From: Staphylococcus carnosus
GTDB lineage: Bacteria > Bacillota > Bacilli > Staphylococcales > Staphylococcaceae
Assembly: GCF_900458435.1 (NCBI RefSeq)
Contig: NZ_UHCT01000001.1
Span: 1,860,001 to 1,924,000 of the forward strand
DNA: 64,000 nt
Direction of reading: 5' to 3'
Below, piece after piece: positions 10,331 to 20,269 of this stretch. The notes under the pieces were generated by a model that saw only the letters and a list, made by a program, of their open reading frames with translations, was not told where the DNA came from and made no database searches. The position numbers and the translations under genes were made by a program. Every line of letters begins with the position of its first letter. Within the stretch, counting starts at the first letter, position 1.

Positions 10331-12498
10331 TGAGGAATTGCTCCTTCCCAAATTTCGTTTAACGTCGACACGTTTTCTTCTACTGTTGTTTGACCGTTTG
10401 TGACTTTAAATTGACCATTATCTTTTACTGTTCCGATTTCTTGTGCATTCGGAATATCTAATGTTTGTCCTTCTTTAACTGCGACAATATAACGACCTTG
10501 AGATTCACTGAATAATTGAGCATCAGTTACATCTAATTTCGCATCAACACCTAAACCATAGAAGGCGCTGAAACGTGCAAGTGTAATCAATAAGCCGCCT
10601 TTGCCGACAGTTTGTACATGAGAAGCTTTTCCATCTCTGATAGCTTTTTTAATTTGTTCGCCTTTTTCTACTTCTTCAGATAAATCTAAAGCTTCTGATT
10701 CATGGTTGACTTTGCCATATAATAATTTCTCAAGTTGGCTGCCGCCGAAATCATTACGAGTTTCGCCTACAAGATATAATTTATCCCCCGCATGAGGATG
10801 GAAATCATTTAAGTAATCAATATCTTCAATTAAACCGACCATACCTACTACTGGTGTTGGGAAAATTGAAGTACCTTTAGTTTCGTTATATAAAGAAACG
10901 TTACCAGATACAACTGGTGTTTTAAGTACTTCACATGCTTCTGCCATACCTTTTGTAGAATCGATTAATTGTTGATAGATTTCTTTTTTCTCTGGTGATC
11001 CATAATTCAAGCAGTCAGTCATAGCGAGTGGTGTAGCACCTACTGCAATTAAGTTGCGATAAGCTTCTGCTACGACCATTTTACCGCCTTCATACGGTTG
11101 GTTATATACATAACGTGCTTCACCATCAATTGTAGAAGCAATTGCTTTATTTGTACCTTCAACACGAACTACTGATGCTTGCAATCCTGGTTTTACAACA
11201 GTATTAGCACCTACTTGTTGATCGTATTGTTCGTATAAATAACGTTTAGAAGCAATTGTCGGATGTGCTAATAATTTCTTGAATACATCATTCACATCTA
11301 CATTGCTGTAATCATTTTTAGAAGTGTTATGAGCTTTTTCTTCGCCTTCTAAAATATAAACAGGTGCTTCATCTGCTAATGGTTCTACCGGAATATCAGC
11401 ATAAACTTCATCTTCGTAAGTCAATACAAAGCGATTTGTATCCGTAACTTCACCGATTACCGCACTATCTAATTCATGTTTATCGAATAAATCTAAGAAT
11501 TTTTGTTCTGTACCTTTTTCAACAACTAATAACATACGTTCTTGTGTTTCTGAAAGCATCATTTCATAAGGTGAAATACCTTCTTCACGAACAGGCACTT
11601 GATCTAAACGCATATGCATACCGCTTCCGCCTTTAGCTGCCATTTCTGAAGATGAAGATGTTAAACCAGCAGCACCCATATCTTGAATACCTACTAATTC
11701 AGGGAATGTGATAGCTTCAAGTGTTGCTTCCATTAATTTTTTACCTACAAATGGGTCGCCGATTTGAACAGAAGGACGTTTGCTTTCACTTTCTTCGCTT
11801 AATTCTTCAGAAGCAAAAGTTGCACCATGGATGCCATCACGACCTGTTTTCAAACCAACATAAATTACAGAGTTGCCAACACCTTTAGCAGTACCTTTTT
11901 GAATCATATCGTGATCAATGATACCAACACACATTGCATTTACTAATGGGTTACCGTCATAACGTTCATCAAATTCAATTTCGCCTGCAGTTGTCGGAAT
12001 ACCGATACAGTTGCCGTAACCGCCGATACCAGCAACGACACCGCGTGTTAATGTACGGTTTTGAATTTCGTCTAATTCACCAAAACGTAAACTATTTAAT
12101 AAATTGATTGGACGGGCACCAATAGAAACGATGTCACGAATAATACCGCCGACACCAGTTGCTGCACCTTGATAAGGTTCAATTGCTGATGGGTGGTTAT
12201 GTGATTCAACTTTAAATACCACAGCTTGGTCATCGCCGATATCAACAACACCAGCACCTTCACCAGGTCCCATTAATACATGTTCGCTTGTTGTCGGGAA
12301 CTGTTTTAAAAATGGTTTTGAATGTTTATATGAACAATGTTCACTCCACATTACAGAAAAAATCCCTACTTCAGTAAAGTTTGGCTCTCTTCCTAAAATG
12401 TCGACTACTTTATCATATTCTGCGTCAGTTAATCCCATGTCGCTGTATAATTTTTCAGCTTTGATTTCTTCAATACTTGGTTCAATAAACTTAGGCAT
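10309..12498 (-). CDS. purL: FGAM synthase subunit PurL
   Basis: PurL is the ATP-binding synthetase subunit converting FGAR to FGAM together with PurQ (glutaminase) and PurS. At 729 residues it is the small PurL type of Gram-positives, consistent with separate purQ and purS genes upstream. Motifs seen include [27 protein letters not shown] near 91-110 and [18 protein letters not shown] near 266-283. It overlaps purQ by 8 bases and purF by 22. Confidence 0.97.
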   Translation of the reverse strand: MPKFIEPSIEEIKAEKLYSDMGLTDAEYDKVVDILGREPNFTEVGIFSVMWSEHCSYKHSKPFLKQFPTTSEHVLMGPGEGAGVVDIGDDQAVVFKVESHNHPSAIEPYQGAATGVGGIIRDIVSIGARPINLLNSLRFGELDEIQNRTLTRGVVAGIGGYGNCIGIPTTAGEIEFDERYDGNPLVNAMCVGIIDHDMIQKGTAKGVGNSVIYVGLKTGRDGIHGATFASEELSEESESKRPSVQIGDPFVGKKLMEATLEAITFPELVGIQDMGAAGLTSSSSEMAAKGGSGMHMRLDQVPVREEGISPYEMMLSETQERMLLVVEKGTEQKFLDLFDKHELDSAVIGEVTDTNRFVLTYEDEVYADIPVEPLADEAPVYILEGEEKAHNTSKNDYSNVDVNDVFKKLLAHPTIASKRYLYEQYDQQVGANTVVKPGLQASVVRVEGTNKAIASTIDGEARYVYNQPYEGGKMVVAEAYRNLIAVGATPLAMTDCLNYGSPEKKEIYQQLIDSTKGMAEACEVLKTPVVSGNVSLYNETKGTSIFPTPVVGMVGLIEDIDYLNDFHPHAGDKLYLVGETRNDFGGSQLEKLLYGKVNHESEALDLSEEVEKGEQIKKAIRDGKASHVQTVGKGGLLITLARFSAFYGLGVDAKLDVTDAQLFSESQGRYIVAVKEGQTLDIPNAQEIGTVKDNGQFKVTNGQTTVEENVSTLNEIWEGAIPQCMTSAD

Positions 12499-13162
12499 TT
12501 TGTTCCCTCCAACTATTTACCATTGACTCAAATAATTTCACGCCATCTTCTGTTCCTAAAATTGATTCTAATGCACGTTCAGGGTGAGGCATCATACCGC
12601 ACACGTTACCACGTTCATTCACGATACCTGCAATATCATCGTAAGAACCATTAGGATTATCTGTATATTTTAAAATGATTTGATTGTTTGCTTCTAATGC
12701 TTTATACATTTCTTCAGTACAATAATAATTCCCTTCACCATGTGCTACTGGATAAACTACTGTTTCATTTTCAGCATATTCATTTGTGAAAGGTGTTTGA
12801 TTATTTACAACTTTTAAAGACTCATTACGACTTACGAATAAATGCATATCATTATGCAATAAAGCACCTGGCAATAATCCTACTTCTGTTAAAACTTGGA
12901 ATCCGTTACATACACCAAGAACAGGTTTGCCTTCTTCAGCAAAACGTTTAACTTCAGAAATAATCGGAGCAACACTTGCCATAGCGCCAGAACGTAAATA
13001 ATCTCCGAATGAGAAACCGCCTGGAATCAATACACCGTCGAAGCCTTCTAATGAAGTTTCGCGATAATCTACATATTCTGCCTCTGCACCTGTTTTCAAT
13101 GCTGCATTCAGCATATCTCTATCACAGTTAGAGCCAGGAAATACTAATACTGCGAATTTCAT
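12491..13162 (-). CDS. purQ: FGAM synthase glutaminase subunit PurQ
   Basis: PurQ supplies ammonia from glutamine to PurL. It is a 223-residue class I glutamine amidotransferase with the nucleophile Cys in GVCNGFQ near residue 86, and the catalytic His/Glu region MPHPER near 193-198. The N-terminal PGSNCDRD segment is typical. It starts where purS ends (1-base overlap) and overlaps purL by 8 bases, as expected for subunits of one complex. Confidence 0.97.
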   Translation of the reverse strand: MKFAVLVFPGSNCDRDMLNAALKTGAEAEYVDYRETSLEGFDGVLIPGGFSFGDYLRSGAMASVAPIISEVKRFAEEGKPVLGVCNGFQVLTEVGLLPGALLHNDMHLFVSRNESLKVVNNQTPFTNEYAENETVVYPVAHGEGNYYCTEEMYKALEANNQIILKYTDNPNGSYDDIAGIVNERGNVCGMMPHPERALESILGTEDGVKLFESMVNSWREQNA

Positions 13163-13428
13163 TATGCATTCTCCTTTTCATCGTCTTCGACAACTTTATA
13201 GCTGTACTCTTCGATAACTGTATTCGCAAACAATTTTTCACTTAATGTATTTACAATATTGTGTACTGCTTCATCTGTTGCTTCATCTACAGTAAAGTAC
13301 AATAATTTACCTACGCGAATATCATTAACTTGGTTATAACCTAAGTCATGTACTGCACGGTTAAGTGCTTGTCCTTGTGTATCTAATACTTGCGGTTGTA
13401 GTGTGATGTGCAATTCGATTGTTTTCAT
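13162..13428 (-). CDS. purS: FGAM synthase small subunit PurS
   Basis: PurS is a small bridging subunit that joins PurL and PurQ. The 88-residue product has the family's [20 protein letters not shown] start, with the conserved D-x-Q-G-x-A segment. Stop and start codons of purC, purS and purQ overlap by a single base on each side, giving a tightly coupled series. Confidence 0.95.
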   Translation of the reverse strand: MKTIELHITLQPQVLDTQGQALNRAVHDLGYNQVNDIRVGKLLYFTVDEATDEAVHNIVNTLSEKLFANTVIEEYSYKVVEDDEKENA

Positions 13429-14132
13429 TATTTAAGTGCCTCCAGTTTATTTAAGAAAGTTTGGTATGTGTCGATAATTGAACCGCGATCTTCACGGTAT
13501 ACATCTTTATCAAAATTTGTGTCGCTGTCTTTTTCCCAAATACGGCAAGTATCCGGAGAAATTTCATCAGCTAATAAGATATCGCCATCTTCTGTACGAC
13601 CGAATTCAATTTTAAAATCTACTAAGCGAAGGTTAATGCTGTCTAACATTTCAACTAATGCTTTATTAATTTCTAATGCCATTTTTTTCAATTTTGCAAT
13701 TTCTTCGTCATTTGCAATATTTAATAATTTCACATGGTCATCTGTGATAAGGGGGTCATTCAAGTCATCATTTTTATAGAAGAATTCAACAAGCGGTGTT
13801 TCAAATTCATGTCCTTTTTCAAAACCTAAACGTTTTGTAATTGAACCTGCTGCAATATTTCTTACAACAACTTCTAAAGGTATAATTTCTACTGAACGCA
13901 CAAGCTGTTCAGTTTCTGATGTTTGTTCTATAAAGTGGCTTTTAATACCATGTTTTTTCAGGTGTTCAAAAATAATTGAAGTAATTTGGTTGTTTAGACG
14001 CCCTTTGCCGTCAATATGGTCTTTTTTAGCACCATTTCCTGCTGTCACTTCATCTTTGTATTCAACTCTTAATACGCCATCTTCATCTGTTGAAAAAATA
14101 CGTTTTGCTTTTCCTTCATATAATAATGACAT
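13428..14132 (-). CDS. purC: SAICAR synthetase
   Basis: PurC joins aspartate to CAIR using ATP. The 234-residue product begins [13 protein letters not shown], the usual SAICAR synthetase start (YEGKAK nucleotide loop), and contains [10 protein letters not shown] near 83-92 and the [11 protein letters not shown] motif near 193-203. It follows purK with a TAATG stop/start overlap. Confidence 0.97.
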   Translation of the reverse strand: MSLLYEGKAKRIFSTDEDGVLRVEYKDEVTAGNGAKKDHIDGKGRLNNQITSIIFEHLKKHGIKSHFIEQTSETEQLVRSVEIIPLEVVVRNIAAGSITKRLGFEKGHEFETPLVEFFYKNDDLNDPLITDDHVKLLNIANDEEIAKLKKMALEINKALVEMLDSINLRLVDFKIEFGRTEDGDILLADEISPDTCRIWEKDSDTNFDKDVYREDRGSIIDTYQTFLNKLEALK

Positions 14133-15259
14133 TACTTATTTCCTCCTTTAAAGGTTGTTAACATTTCTTGTTCTGTTTTATCAACATCATCTGTTAACAC
14201 TGTCATATGTCCCATTTTTCTTACTGGTTTTCTAGATGCTTTACCATAAATGTGCACGTGCCATTCAGGGTGATCTCCAAATTTATCTTCTAATAAATCT
14301 AAATCTTTTCCTAGCAAGTTCATCATGACTGCGGGTTTTAAGATTTCAATTTTTTCAGGCAGCTTTTGACCTGTCACAGCTAGAATATGTGTGTCGAATT
14401 GTGAATAATCACAAGCTTCAATAGAATAATGTCCTGAGTTGTGCGGACGAGGTGCGATTTCATTAACATAAAGGTCATTATTTTTATCGATAAAGAATTC
14501 CACAGTAAAAGTTCCGACAAAATGTACTTTATTTTTAATTTTATCTACTTCGTTTCGAGCTTCATTTTCTTTATCAGAACGTGCTGGTACGATTGTTTTA
14601 AAAAGAACTTGGTCGCGGTGTTCGTTTTCTTGAAGTGGGAAATAACTAATTTGACCGCCATTTCCGATAGTAACTGTTAGTGAGACTTCTTTATATAAAT
14701 CTAAAAATTGTTCAGCTACACACTCTTGGTTTTCGACAAGAGTTTTTGCTTCATTCAAGTCATTTTCATCACGAACTAATATTTGCCCTTTTCCATCGTA
14801 TCCGCCAAAACGTGTTTTCACCATAAATGGATAACCTAATTTATCAACTGTGGCATCCAAATCAGAAGGTTTAGTCAACTGTGCATAAGGAACAATTTTA
14901 GTTCCAGCAGATTCTAATGTTTGTTTTTCAGTCAAACGGTCTTGAAGTAATTGGATGGCTTGATAGCCTTGGGGAACATTGAATTCTTCAGTTAATGCTT
15001 TCAATTGATCTGCAGCAATATTTTCAAATTCATAAGTAATGACGTCTGAAGCTTCTCCTAATTTTCTTAAAGCATCCATGTCATCGTAAGCAGCGTTAAT
15101 AAATTCATGTGCTACGTACTGACAAGGGGCCTCAGCATCAGGGTCTAAAACGATAACTTTAAAGCCCATTTTTTGAGCTGATTGCGCCATCATTTTACCT
15201 AATTGTCCGCCGCCGATAATTCCTATAGTGGCACCGAATTTTAATTTATTGAAGTTCAC
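14132..15259 (-). CDS. purK: N5-carboxyaminoimidazole ribonucleotide synthase
   Basis: PurK carboxylates AIR with bicarbonate and ATP, and PurE then rearranges the product. The 375-residue ATP-grasp protein has the [14 protein letters not shown] nucleotide-binding start, [13 protein letters not shown] near 148-160 and the [12 protein letters not shown] motif near 267-278. It starts with GTG 15259, about 9 bases after AGGAGAG, and its first 14 bases overlap the end of purE. Confidence 0.96.
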   Translation of the reverse strand: MNFNKLKFGATIGIIGGGQLGKMMAQSAQKMGFKVIVLDPDAEAPCQYVAHEFINAAYDDMDALRKLGEASDVITYEFENIAADQLKALTEEFNVPQGYQAIQLLQDRLTEKQTLESAGTKIVPYAQLTKPSDLDATVDKLGYPFMVKTRFGGYDGKGQILVRDENDLNEAKTLVENQECVAEQFLDLYKEVSLTVTIGNGGQISYFPLQENEHRDQVLFKTIVPARSDKENEARNEVDKIKNKVHFVGTFTVEFFIDKNNDLYVNEIAPRPHNSGHYSIEACDYSQFDTHILAVTGQKLPEKIEILKPAVMMNLLGKDLDLLEDKFGDHPEWHVHIYGKASRKPVRKMGHMTVLTDDVDKTEQEMLTTFKGGNK

Positions 15260-15728
15260 TTTGCATCTCTCCTACTTTGTCTACTAGTGATTGCTGATAC
15301 TCTTCTAATTTCTTACGTACTTCATCACTTTTAATGCTTAAGATACGTGCTGCAAGAATACCTGCGTTTTTAGCTCCTGCCTTGCCGATTGCTGTCGTAG
15401 CAACTGGAATGCCGCCTGGCATTTGCACAATAGATAACAGTGAATCTAATCCCTTTAAGCTTTTTGATTCAATAGGAACGCCAATAACAGGCAATGTTGT
15501 CATTGAAGCAACCATTCCTGGTAAATGCGCTGCTCCGCCTGCTCCTGCAATAATGACATCATAACCATTTAGTCTGGCTTCTGTCGCAAAGTCGAACATT
15601 AATTTCGGCGTACGATGTGCAGATACTACCTTTTTATCGTACGGAATTCCAAATTGGTCCAACATCTGGCAACTTTCTGACATTATATTCCAGTCAGAAG
15701 AACTGCCCATAATAACTGCCACTTTCAA
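15246..15728 (-). CDS. purE: N5-carboxyaminoimidazole ribonucleotide mutase
   Basis: PurE is the first gene of the purine operon. I choose TTG at 15728 rather than GTG at 15737: the TTG has AAAGGGTG at a normal distance, while the GTG abuts the GAAAGG. This gives a 160-residue product starting [13 protein letters not shown], which matches the usual family start. Motifs include MGSSSDW, the catalytic SAHRTP near 39-44 and [12 protein letters not shown] near 66-77. A promoter and PurR-box-like sites lie upstream. Confidence 0.93.
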   Translation of the reverse strand: MKVAVIMGSSSDWNIMSESCQMLDQFGIPYDKKVVSAHRTPKLMFDFATEARLNGYDVIIAGAGGAAHLPGMVASMTTLPVIGVPIESKSLKGLDSLLSIVQMPGGIPVATTAIGKAGAKNAGILAARILSIKSDEVRKKLEEYQQSLVDKVGEMQSELQ

Positions 15729-15787
15729 ATTGAACACCCTTTCAATTATTTGAAATTTTAATCAAGTAAGTTGTATATTACAGATAT

Positions 15788-15817
15788 AGCATAACAAATC
15801 AGGTAATGCTTTTTCAA
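15788..15817 (-). promoter_or_regulatory. purine operon promoter
   Basis: On the minus strand, TTGAAA (15812-15817), an 18-bp spacer and TATGCT (15788-15793) point toward purE. Transcription would start near 15780. Confidence 0.5.
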
Positions 15818-15823
15818 TCAAAA

Positions 15824-15838
15824 ATCGAACTTTCGACA
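15824..15838. promoter_or_regulatory. candidate PurR box between purE and folD
   Basis: The sequence AATCGAACTTTCGAC contains CGAAC and TTCGA arms (15826-15836), resembling the CGAA-core PurBox of Gram-positive PurR. It lies about 9 bp upstream of the purE -35 box. A second CGAAC (minus strand) occurs at 15907-15911 near the folD ribosome binding site. This rests on motif resemblance only. Confidence 0.4.
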
Positions 15839-15854
15839 GTTTTTTTAAAGAAAA

Positions 15855-15872
15855 TTACGTAATTATACGTAA
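15855..15872. repeat. perfect 6-6-6 inverted repeat in the purE-folD intergenic region
   Basis: TTACGT, six bases, ACGTAA. It lies on the folD side of the divergent promoter region and could be an operator; no regulator can be assigned. Confidence 0.4.
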
Positions 15873-15936
15873 ATTCGTTAATTTACACTTTTTAATCTTT
15901 GTTAAAGTTCGAAAAATATTTAGGAGGAATTTACAC

Positions 15937-16794
15937 ATGGTTGCAAAAATTTTAGATGGCAAACAAATTGCCAAAGACTACCGTCAAGGATTACAAGATC
16001 AAGTTGAAGCGTTAAAAGAAAAGGGCTATACGCCAAAACTTTCTGTAATCTTAGTGGGCAATAACGGTGCAAGTCTTAGCTATGTAAAATCTAAAAAGAA
16101 AGCTGCTGAAAAAATCGGTATGATTTCAGAAATCGTACATTTAGAAGAAACAGCAACTGAAGAAGAAGTATTAAACGAACTTGAACGTCTGAATAACGAT
16201 GATAGTGTGAGTGGTATCTTGGTTCAAGTTCCGCTTCCATCACAAGTAAGCGAACAAAAAGTACTTGAAGCCATTAATCCAGAAAAAGACGTTGACGGCT
16301 TCCACCCACAAAATATTGGTAAATTGTATATTGATGAACAAACATTTGTGCCATGTACACCGCTTGGCATCATGGAATTATTAAAAAATGCCGATATTGA
16401 TTTAGATGGTAAAGATGCAGTAGTAATCGGCCGCAGCCATATCGTTGGTCAACCTGTTTCAAAACTATTGATTCAACAAAATGCAACTGTAACTATCTTG
16501 CATTCTCATTCAAAAGATATGAGCAAATATCTTAAAGAAGCAGACGTCATAGTCAGTGCAGTAGGCAAACCAGGATTAGTTACAAAAGAAGATGTTAAAG
16601 AAGGTGCTGTTGTCATCGATGTTGGTAATACGCCTGATGAAAACGGCAAATTAAAAGGTGATGTTGAATACGAAGACGTTAAAGAAGTTGCGGGCGCTAT
16701 CACACCAGTTCCAGGCGGAGTTGGCCCAATGACAATTACGATGGTCTTAAACAATACTTTATTAGCTGAAAAAATGCGTCGCGGTCTTGAATAA
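15937..16794 (+). CDS. folD: methylenetetrahydrofolate dehydrogenase / cyclohydrolase
   Basis: FolD interconverts 5,10-methylene-, methenyl- and 10-formyl-tetrahydrofolate and so supplies the formyl donor used by PurN and PurH. The 285-residue product has the catalytic Tyr-Lys region [14 protein letters not shown] near 48-61, VPLPSQ near 99, KDVDGF near 119, the NADP-loop GRSHIVGQP near 165 and the C-terminal [16 protein letters not shown] precedes ATG 15937. It is divergent from the pur operon, which suggests shared purine control. Confidence 0.97.
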   Translation: MVAKILDGKQIAKDYRQGLQDQVEALKEKGYTPKLSVILVGNNGASLSYVKSKKKAAEKIGMISEIVHLEETATEEEVLNELERLNNDDSVSGILVQVPLPSQVSEQKVLEAINPEKDVDGFHPQNIGKLYIDEQTFVPCTPLGIMELLKNADIDLDGKDAVVIGRSHIVGQPVSKLLIQQNATVTILHSHSKDMSKYLKEADVIVSAVGKPGLVTKEDVKEGAVVIDVGNTPDENGKLKGDVEYEDVKEVAGAITPVPGGVGPMTITMVLNNTLLAEKMRRGLE

Positions 16795-16865
16795 CATAAT
16801 TTGAAAAATAAAAAGAAAATGTATGAGGGATCATTTTGATTTTTATTTATTAAACTAAATTGAAA

Positions 16866-16908
16866 CAAAAAGAGAGGTGCTTACAAAAATGTAGGCATCT
16901 CTCTTTTA
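16866..16908. terminator. bidirectional terminator between folD and the M42 peptidase gene
   Basis: AAAAGAGAGGTGC pairs with GGCATCTCTCTTTT. A and T tracts on the two sides allow termination from both converging genes. Confidence 0.75.
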
Positions 16909-16917
16909 AACTATTGA

Positions 16918-17994
16918 TTACCATTTGATATTTTCAACTGTGTCATCATCTAATGATTTCACAACTTCAGTAACTAACTTCACTGCATTCAAATAATCTT
17001 GTTTATGCATAATCGAAACATTTGAGTGCATATATCTTAAAGGTACACCTATAACAATTGACGGAATACCATCCTCTACAAGATGGATACTTCCGGCATC
17101 TGTACCGCCGCCTTGTGTAGTACCCCACTGTACTTCAATCCCTTTGTCTTTAGCTACCTTTTTAATATGTCTGCGCAAACCGACATGTGCAATAATTGTT
17201 GCATCCATGAAAACAACTAATGGACCTTTACCCAGTTCAGATTGCTCAGTTCCACCTTTCATTCCAGGTGTATCATATGCAATTCCTACATCAACAGCAA
17301 TCGCCAAATCAGGTTTAATTTTATGTGCTGCAACTTTAGCACCACGCAATCCAACTTCTTCTTGCACTGTCGCACCAGATACAAGATTTATATCAATCGC
17401 TTCATTTTTTAAATTTCTTAATACATCTACAGAAAGTGCACATCCGAAACGATTATCAAAAGCTTTAGCTAATAAATAATTTTCATCTGCCATCACTTCA
17501 AATTCAGAGTATGGTGTTATCATATCTCCTAAATCTATTCCTAATTTTTCTGCTTCTTCTTTTGAAGAAACACCAATATCAATAAACATATTTTTTATAT
17601 CCATCGCTTTATTTCTCTCTTCAGGTGCTAACACATGAGGTGGTTTCGACCCAATTACTCCTCTGATTTCGCTACCATCTTCTGTTGTCACAGTCACTTT
17701 TTGTGAAAGCATCACTTGACTCCACCAACCACCGGCAGCTGCAAATTTGATAAATCCATTTTCGTCAATATCAGTCACTATAAATCCAACTTCATCTAAG
17801 TGTCCTGCTATCATCAAAGTTTTATTCCCATTCGCCGCTTTCTTTTTGCCGAAAATTCCGCCTAAGTTATCTTCGATCAACTCATCAGATACAGGTGTAA
17901 GATAATCGCGCATCGTTTCTTTAACTTGCATTTCATGCCCTGCAATCCCATTAACATCTGTTAACTTTTTTAATAATTGATTCGTTTCGTCCAT
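16918..17994 (-). CDS. M42 family metallo-aminopeptidase (FrvX/PepA-like)
   Basis: A 358-residue cytosolic M42 peptidase, a di-metal aminopeptidase family whose members remove N-terminal residues such as glutamate. Visible motifs are the metal ligand MIAGHLDEVGFIV near 63-75, the second ligand Asp in AKAFDNRFGC, the catalytic pair in VQEEVGLRGA and the late GGGTDAG. The start was placed at ATG 17994, 8 bases after AAAGGGG; the open frame continues upstream to 18057 without support. It is flanked by terminators. It is not adjacent to folD in S. aureus as I recall it. Substrate specificity is unknown. Confidence 0.85.
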   Translation of the reverse strand: MDETNQLLKKLTDVNGIAGHEMQVKETMRDYLTPVSDELIEDNLGGIFGKKKAANGNKTLMIAGHLDEVGFIVTDIDENGFIKFAAAGGWWSQVMLSQKVTVTTEDGSEIRGVIGSKPPHVLAPEERNKAMDIKNMFIDIGVSSKEEAEKLGIDLGDMITPYSEFEVMADENYLLAKAFDNRFGCALSVDVLRNLKNEAIDINLVSGATVQEEVGLRGAKVAAHKIKPDLAIAVDVGIAYDTPGMKGGTEQSELGKGPLVVFMDATIIAHVGLRRHIKKVAKDKGIEVQWGTTQGGGTDAGSIHLVEDGIPSIVIGVPLRYMHSNVSIMHKQDYLNAVKLVTEVVKSLDDDTVENIKW

Positions 17995-18046
17995 TTTCAA
18001 ATCCCCTTTCATTTTATTTAATATTAGCAATTTTAAAATATAAATA

Positions 18047-18086
18047 AAAGCAGACAAGCCTATAACCAGGACTTGTCTGCTTTTAT
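18047..18086 (-). terminator. terminator of hmp
   Basis: AAAAGCAGACAAG pairs with CTTGTCTGCTTTT (13-bp stem), with the T tract on the minus strand after hmp. Confidence 0.8.
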
Positions 18087-18115
18087 TTAAGAATGATTTT
18101 TATTTTTAATTAAAA

Positions 18116-19264
18116 TTAAACTTCTACACTTAAACGTGGAATGAATGTTTCGAAGTGGATACGAGATTTGTCTACTCCCAATTCATATAATTCATTCACG
18201 ATAGATTTCAAGAATGAGATGCCACCGCAAATATAAATTTGTGTGTCATCTGTAACATACGGTTCTAAATCTTCTTTAGTAATATAGCCGTCTGCCTCTC
18301 TATCATGCAATGTGTACTCTGCATTATCATATTCAGCTGCAAAGTTAGCTAAACGTTCTGCAAAAGGCACATCAGAAATATCGCGTGTATTTTGGATGAA
18401 TTGTACACTTGGAGAGTCACCTTCAACTGATTCTTCGAACATTGATACTAATGGTGTTACACCAATACCTGAACCTAAGAAAAGTTGTGGTTTGCTTTCT
18501 TCATGTAATCTAAACGCACCTACAGGAGCAGTTAGATTAATGTCATCTCCAACTTTGAATTCATCGTGAAGAATAGTAGAAACTTCACCTTCATTATCTT
18601 TTGTTACATCGCGTTTTACTGCAAATGTAAGTGTATCTTTATCTCCGCCAACGATTGAATAGTGACGTTTTGCTCTGTATGGCAATTTTTCACTACTTAC
18701 ATCAACAGTGATATATTGACCTGGAATAAATTGACTTAAATCATATTCATCTGAAGAAACCGTAAATGCTTTAATATCAGATGCTACATTTTCGATATTT
18801 GTAAGTTTAAATGGTTGGAAACCGTCCCATAACATGTTGTCATACATTTCTTTTTCTACATCGATGAATACATTCGCAATTTCCCAATAAGCATTAATCC
18901 AAGCTTGAATAATCGGATCTTCTTCATCTAAACTTAAAACTTCCATAATAGCAGCGATTAAATTATCTCCAACAATTTTATATCCAGCTGGAGGTACTTG
19001 TAATGCACAGTGTTTATAAGCAATTTCTCTGACAACAGGCATAATTGAACCTAAGTTTTCAATATTTGCTGCTGCAGCTAATACAGTTTGTGCTAAGGCA
19101 GTTGATTGCAAACCTTTTTTCTGGTTGGTTTGGTTAAACATGTTACGCAATTCAGGATGTTCGTTGAACATTCTATTATAGAAGAATGACGTAATTTCAA
19201 CACCTTTATCTTGTAACACTGGTACTGTTTGTTTGATAATATCTTTTTCTTGTTCAGTTAACAT
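18116..19264 (-). CDS. hmp: flavohaemoglobin (nitric oxide dioxygenase)
   Basis: Hmp oxidises nitric oxide to nitrate with O2 and NADPH. The 382-residue product has an N-terminal globin domain (residues 1-140: distal Tyr in FFYNRMF near 29 and proximal His in AYKHCALQ near 85), an FAD domain with RHYSIVG near 202-208 and a C-terminal NAD(P) domain with GSGIGVTPLVSMFE. The helix after the proximal His reads CALQVPPAGY, different from the more common VSLGI-type segment. The gene is monocistronic, with a terminator after it and an AT-rich upstream region carrying an inverted repeat. Confidence 0.95.
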   Translation of the reverse strand: MLTEQEKDIIKQTVPVLQDKGVEITSFFYNRMFNEHPELRNMFNQTNQKKGLQSTALAQTVLAAAANIENLGSIMPVVREIAYKHCALQVPPAGYKIVGDNLIAAIMEVLSLDEEDPIIQAWINAYWEIANVFIDVEKEMYDNMLWDGFQPFKLTNIENVASDIKAFTVSSDEYDLSQFIPGQYITVDVSSEKLPYRAKRHYSIVGGDKDTLTFAVKRDVTKDNEGEVSTILHDEFKVGDDINLTAPVGAFRLHEESKPQLFLGSGIGVTPLVSMFEESVEGDSPSVQFIQNTRDISDVPFAERLANFAAEYDNAEYTLHDREADGYITKEDLEPYVTDDTQIYICGGISFLKSIVNELYELGVDKSRIHFETFIPRLSVEV

Positions 19265-19652
19265 TTAACTTCACTCCCTCTTCGACTCAAATTAATCATA
19301 ATACTGTTTTGTCGAATTATAAACATTTAAATCTCAAGTTCACACAATAGTCAAAAACATCAACAATTTTAGACACAAATCTATTACTTTTTATATACAT
19401 TTGTCTAATTTTAAAACATTGACCTTAATATAGTTGATTGTTTACGATATCTAAAATTCTCAAACCTCCTCTCATCACTAGGATTACGACTTCAAAAAAT
19501 TTTACGTGTTTTTAATCTAATTTTCATAATTATCATTTAATATTGTATGTATCATAAAGATTAGGTCCATAGTATGATGTGACTTAATCAATAAATCGTT
19601 ATAGTATAAGTATGAACTAATACGTAAGCCATAAATTCGGAGGTCGATAAAA
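19265..19652. other. 388-bp intergenic region upstream of hmp and the DUF5011-like gene
   Basis: AT-rich, with no open frame I believe in. It holds a minus-strand -10-like TATAAT at 19317-19322 for hmp, and an inverted repeat TTAGAC(AC)AAAT (19369-19380) with ATTTGTCTAA (19399-19408). This may be a regulator site or a hairpin. Confidence 0.4.
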
Positions 19653-19970
19653 ATGCACAAATTGTTACAGTCTTTATCAGCACTTGGTGTTTCAGCAACA
19701 CTTGTTACACCGAATTTGAATGCTGAAGCTACTGACAACTCTGTACCTGAATTAAAAGGCGTTGAAGATGCTATCATTCAAAAAGGTGAAAATTACAACT
19801 TATTGAATGGAGTCAGTGCTTTTGATAAAGAAGACGGCGATTTAACTGATCAGATTAAAGTCAAAGGAAATATTGATACTAATAAAATCGGTAAATATAA
19901 AGTTGAATATCAAGTAATTGACTCAAATGGAGCGAAAGAAATTTCAGAACGTTACATAGAAGTCAAATAA
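19653..19970 (+). CDS. small secreted protein with a DUF5011-like Ig-fold domain
   Basis: A 105-residue protein. The first ~27 residues look like a signal peptide (MHKLLQSLSALGVSATLV..NAEA). The rest has the bacterial Ig-like/DUF5011 pattern, with GVSAFDKEDGDLTDQIKV near 56-73 and GKYKVEYQVIDSNGAK near 80-95. Such domains usually occur as modules of larger surface proteins; here one stands alone without an LPXTG anchor, so it would be released or loosely attached. ATG 19653 follows GGAGG. In S. aureus a similar small gene sits next to qoxA, as I recall. Its function is unknown. Confidence 0.75.
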   Translation: MHKLLQSLSALGVSATLVTPNLNAEATDNSVPELKGVEDAIIQKGENYNLLNGVSAFDKEDGDLTDQIKVKGNIDTNKIGKYKVEYQVIDSNGAKEISERYIEVK

Positions 19971-20012
19971 TAAGAATAAAAATTTAATAATGGTTTGTTA
20001 TATTTGTTTTTT

Positions 20013-20070
20013 GGCGCTATCGCTTACACCCCTTAATTGATAAGGATTCTCAACTATAGCGTCTATTTTT
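20013..20070 (+). terminator. structured terminator after the DUF5011-like gene
   Basis: The outer stem pairs GGCGCTAT with ATAGCGTC (one G-T pair). The inner stem is CCTTA/TAAGG. TATTTTT follows. Confidence 0.55.
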
Positions 20071-20130
20071 GTGTGAATTGCAATTTATGTCAGTATTCAC
20101 AAAATGGACACATAATTTTAACAAATCTGT

Positions 20131-20171
20131 GAAAGCCCGTCAGTCCTAGTGTCTATTGGGCTTTCTTTTAT
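20131..20171 (+). terminator. second terminator upstream of qoxA
   Basis: GAAAGCCC pairs with GGGCTTTC around a 19-base loop and is followed by TTTTATTTTTT. It isolates the qox operon from upstream transcription. Confidence 0.75.
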
Positions 20172-20269
20172 TTTTTCAAAAAAAGTTTCCTTCACCCACT
20201 TGTAAATATCACGTAATATCTTAAAATTATTGTTAAGCCCTACAATTGTAGTATTAGGAGGTCAATAAA

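Noticed and set aside
20013..20171. Regulatory RNA between the DUF5011-like gene and qoxA
   Set aside because: The two hairpins are adequately explained as successive terminators; no conserved riboswitch core was recognised.
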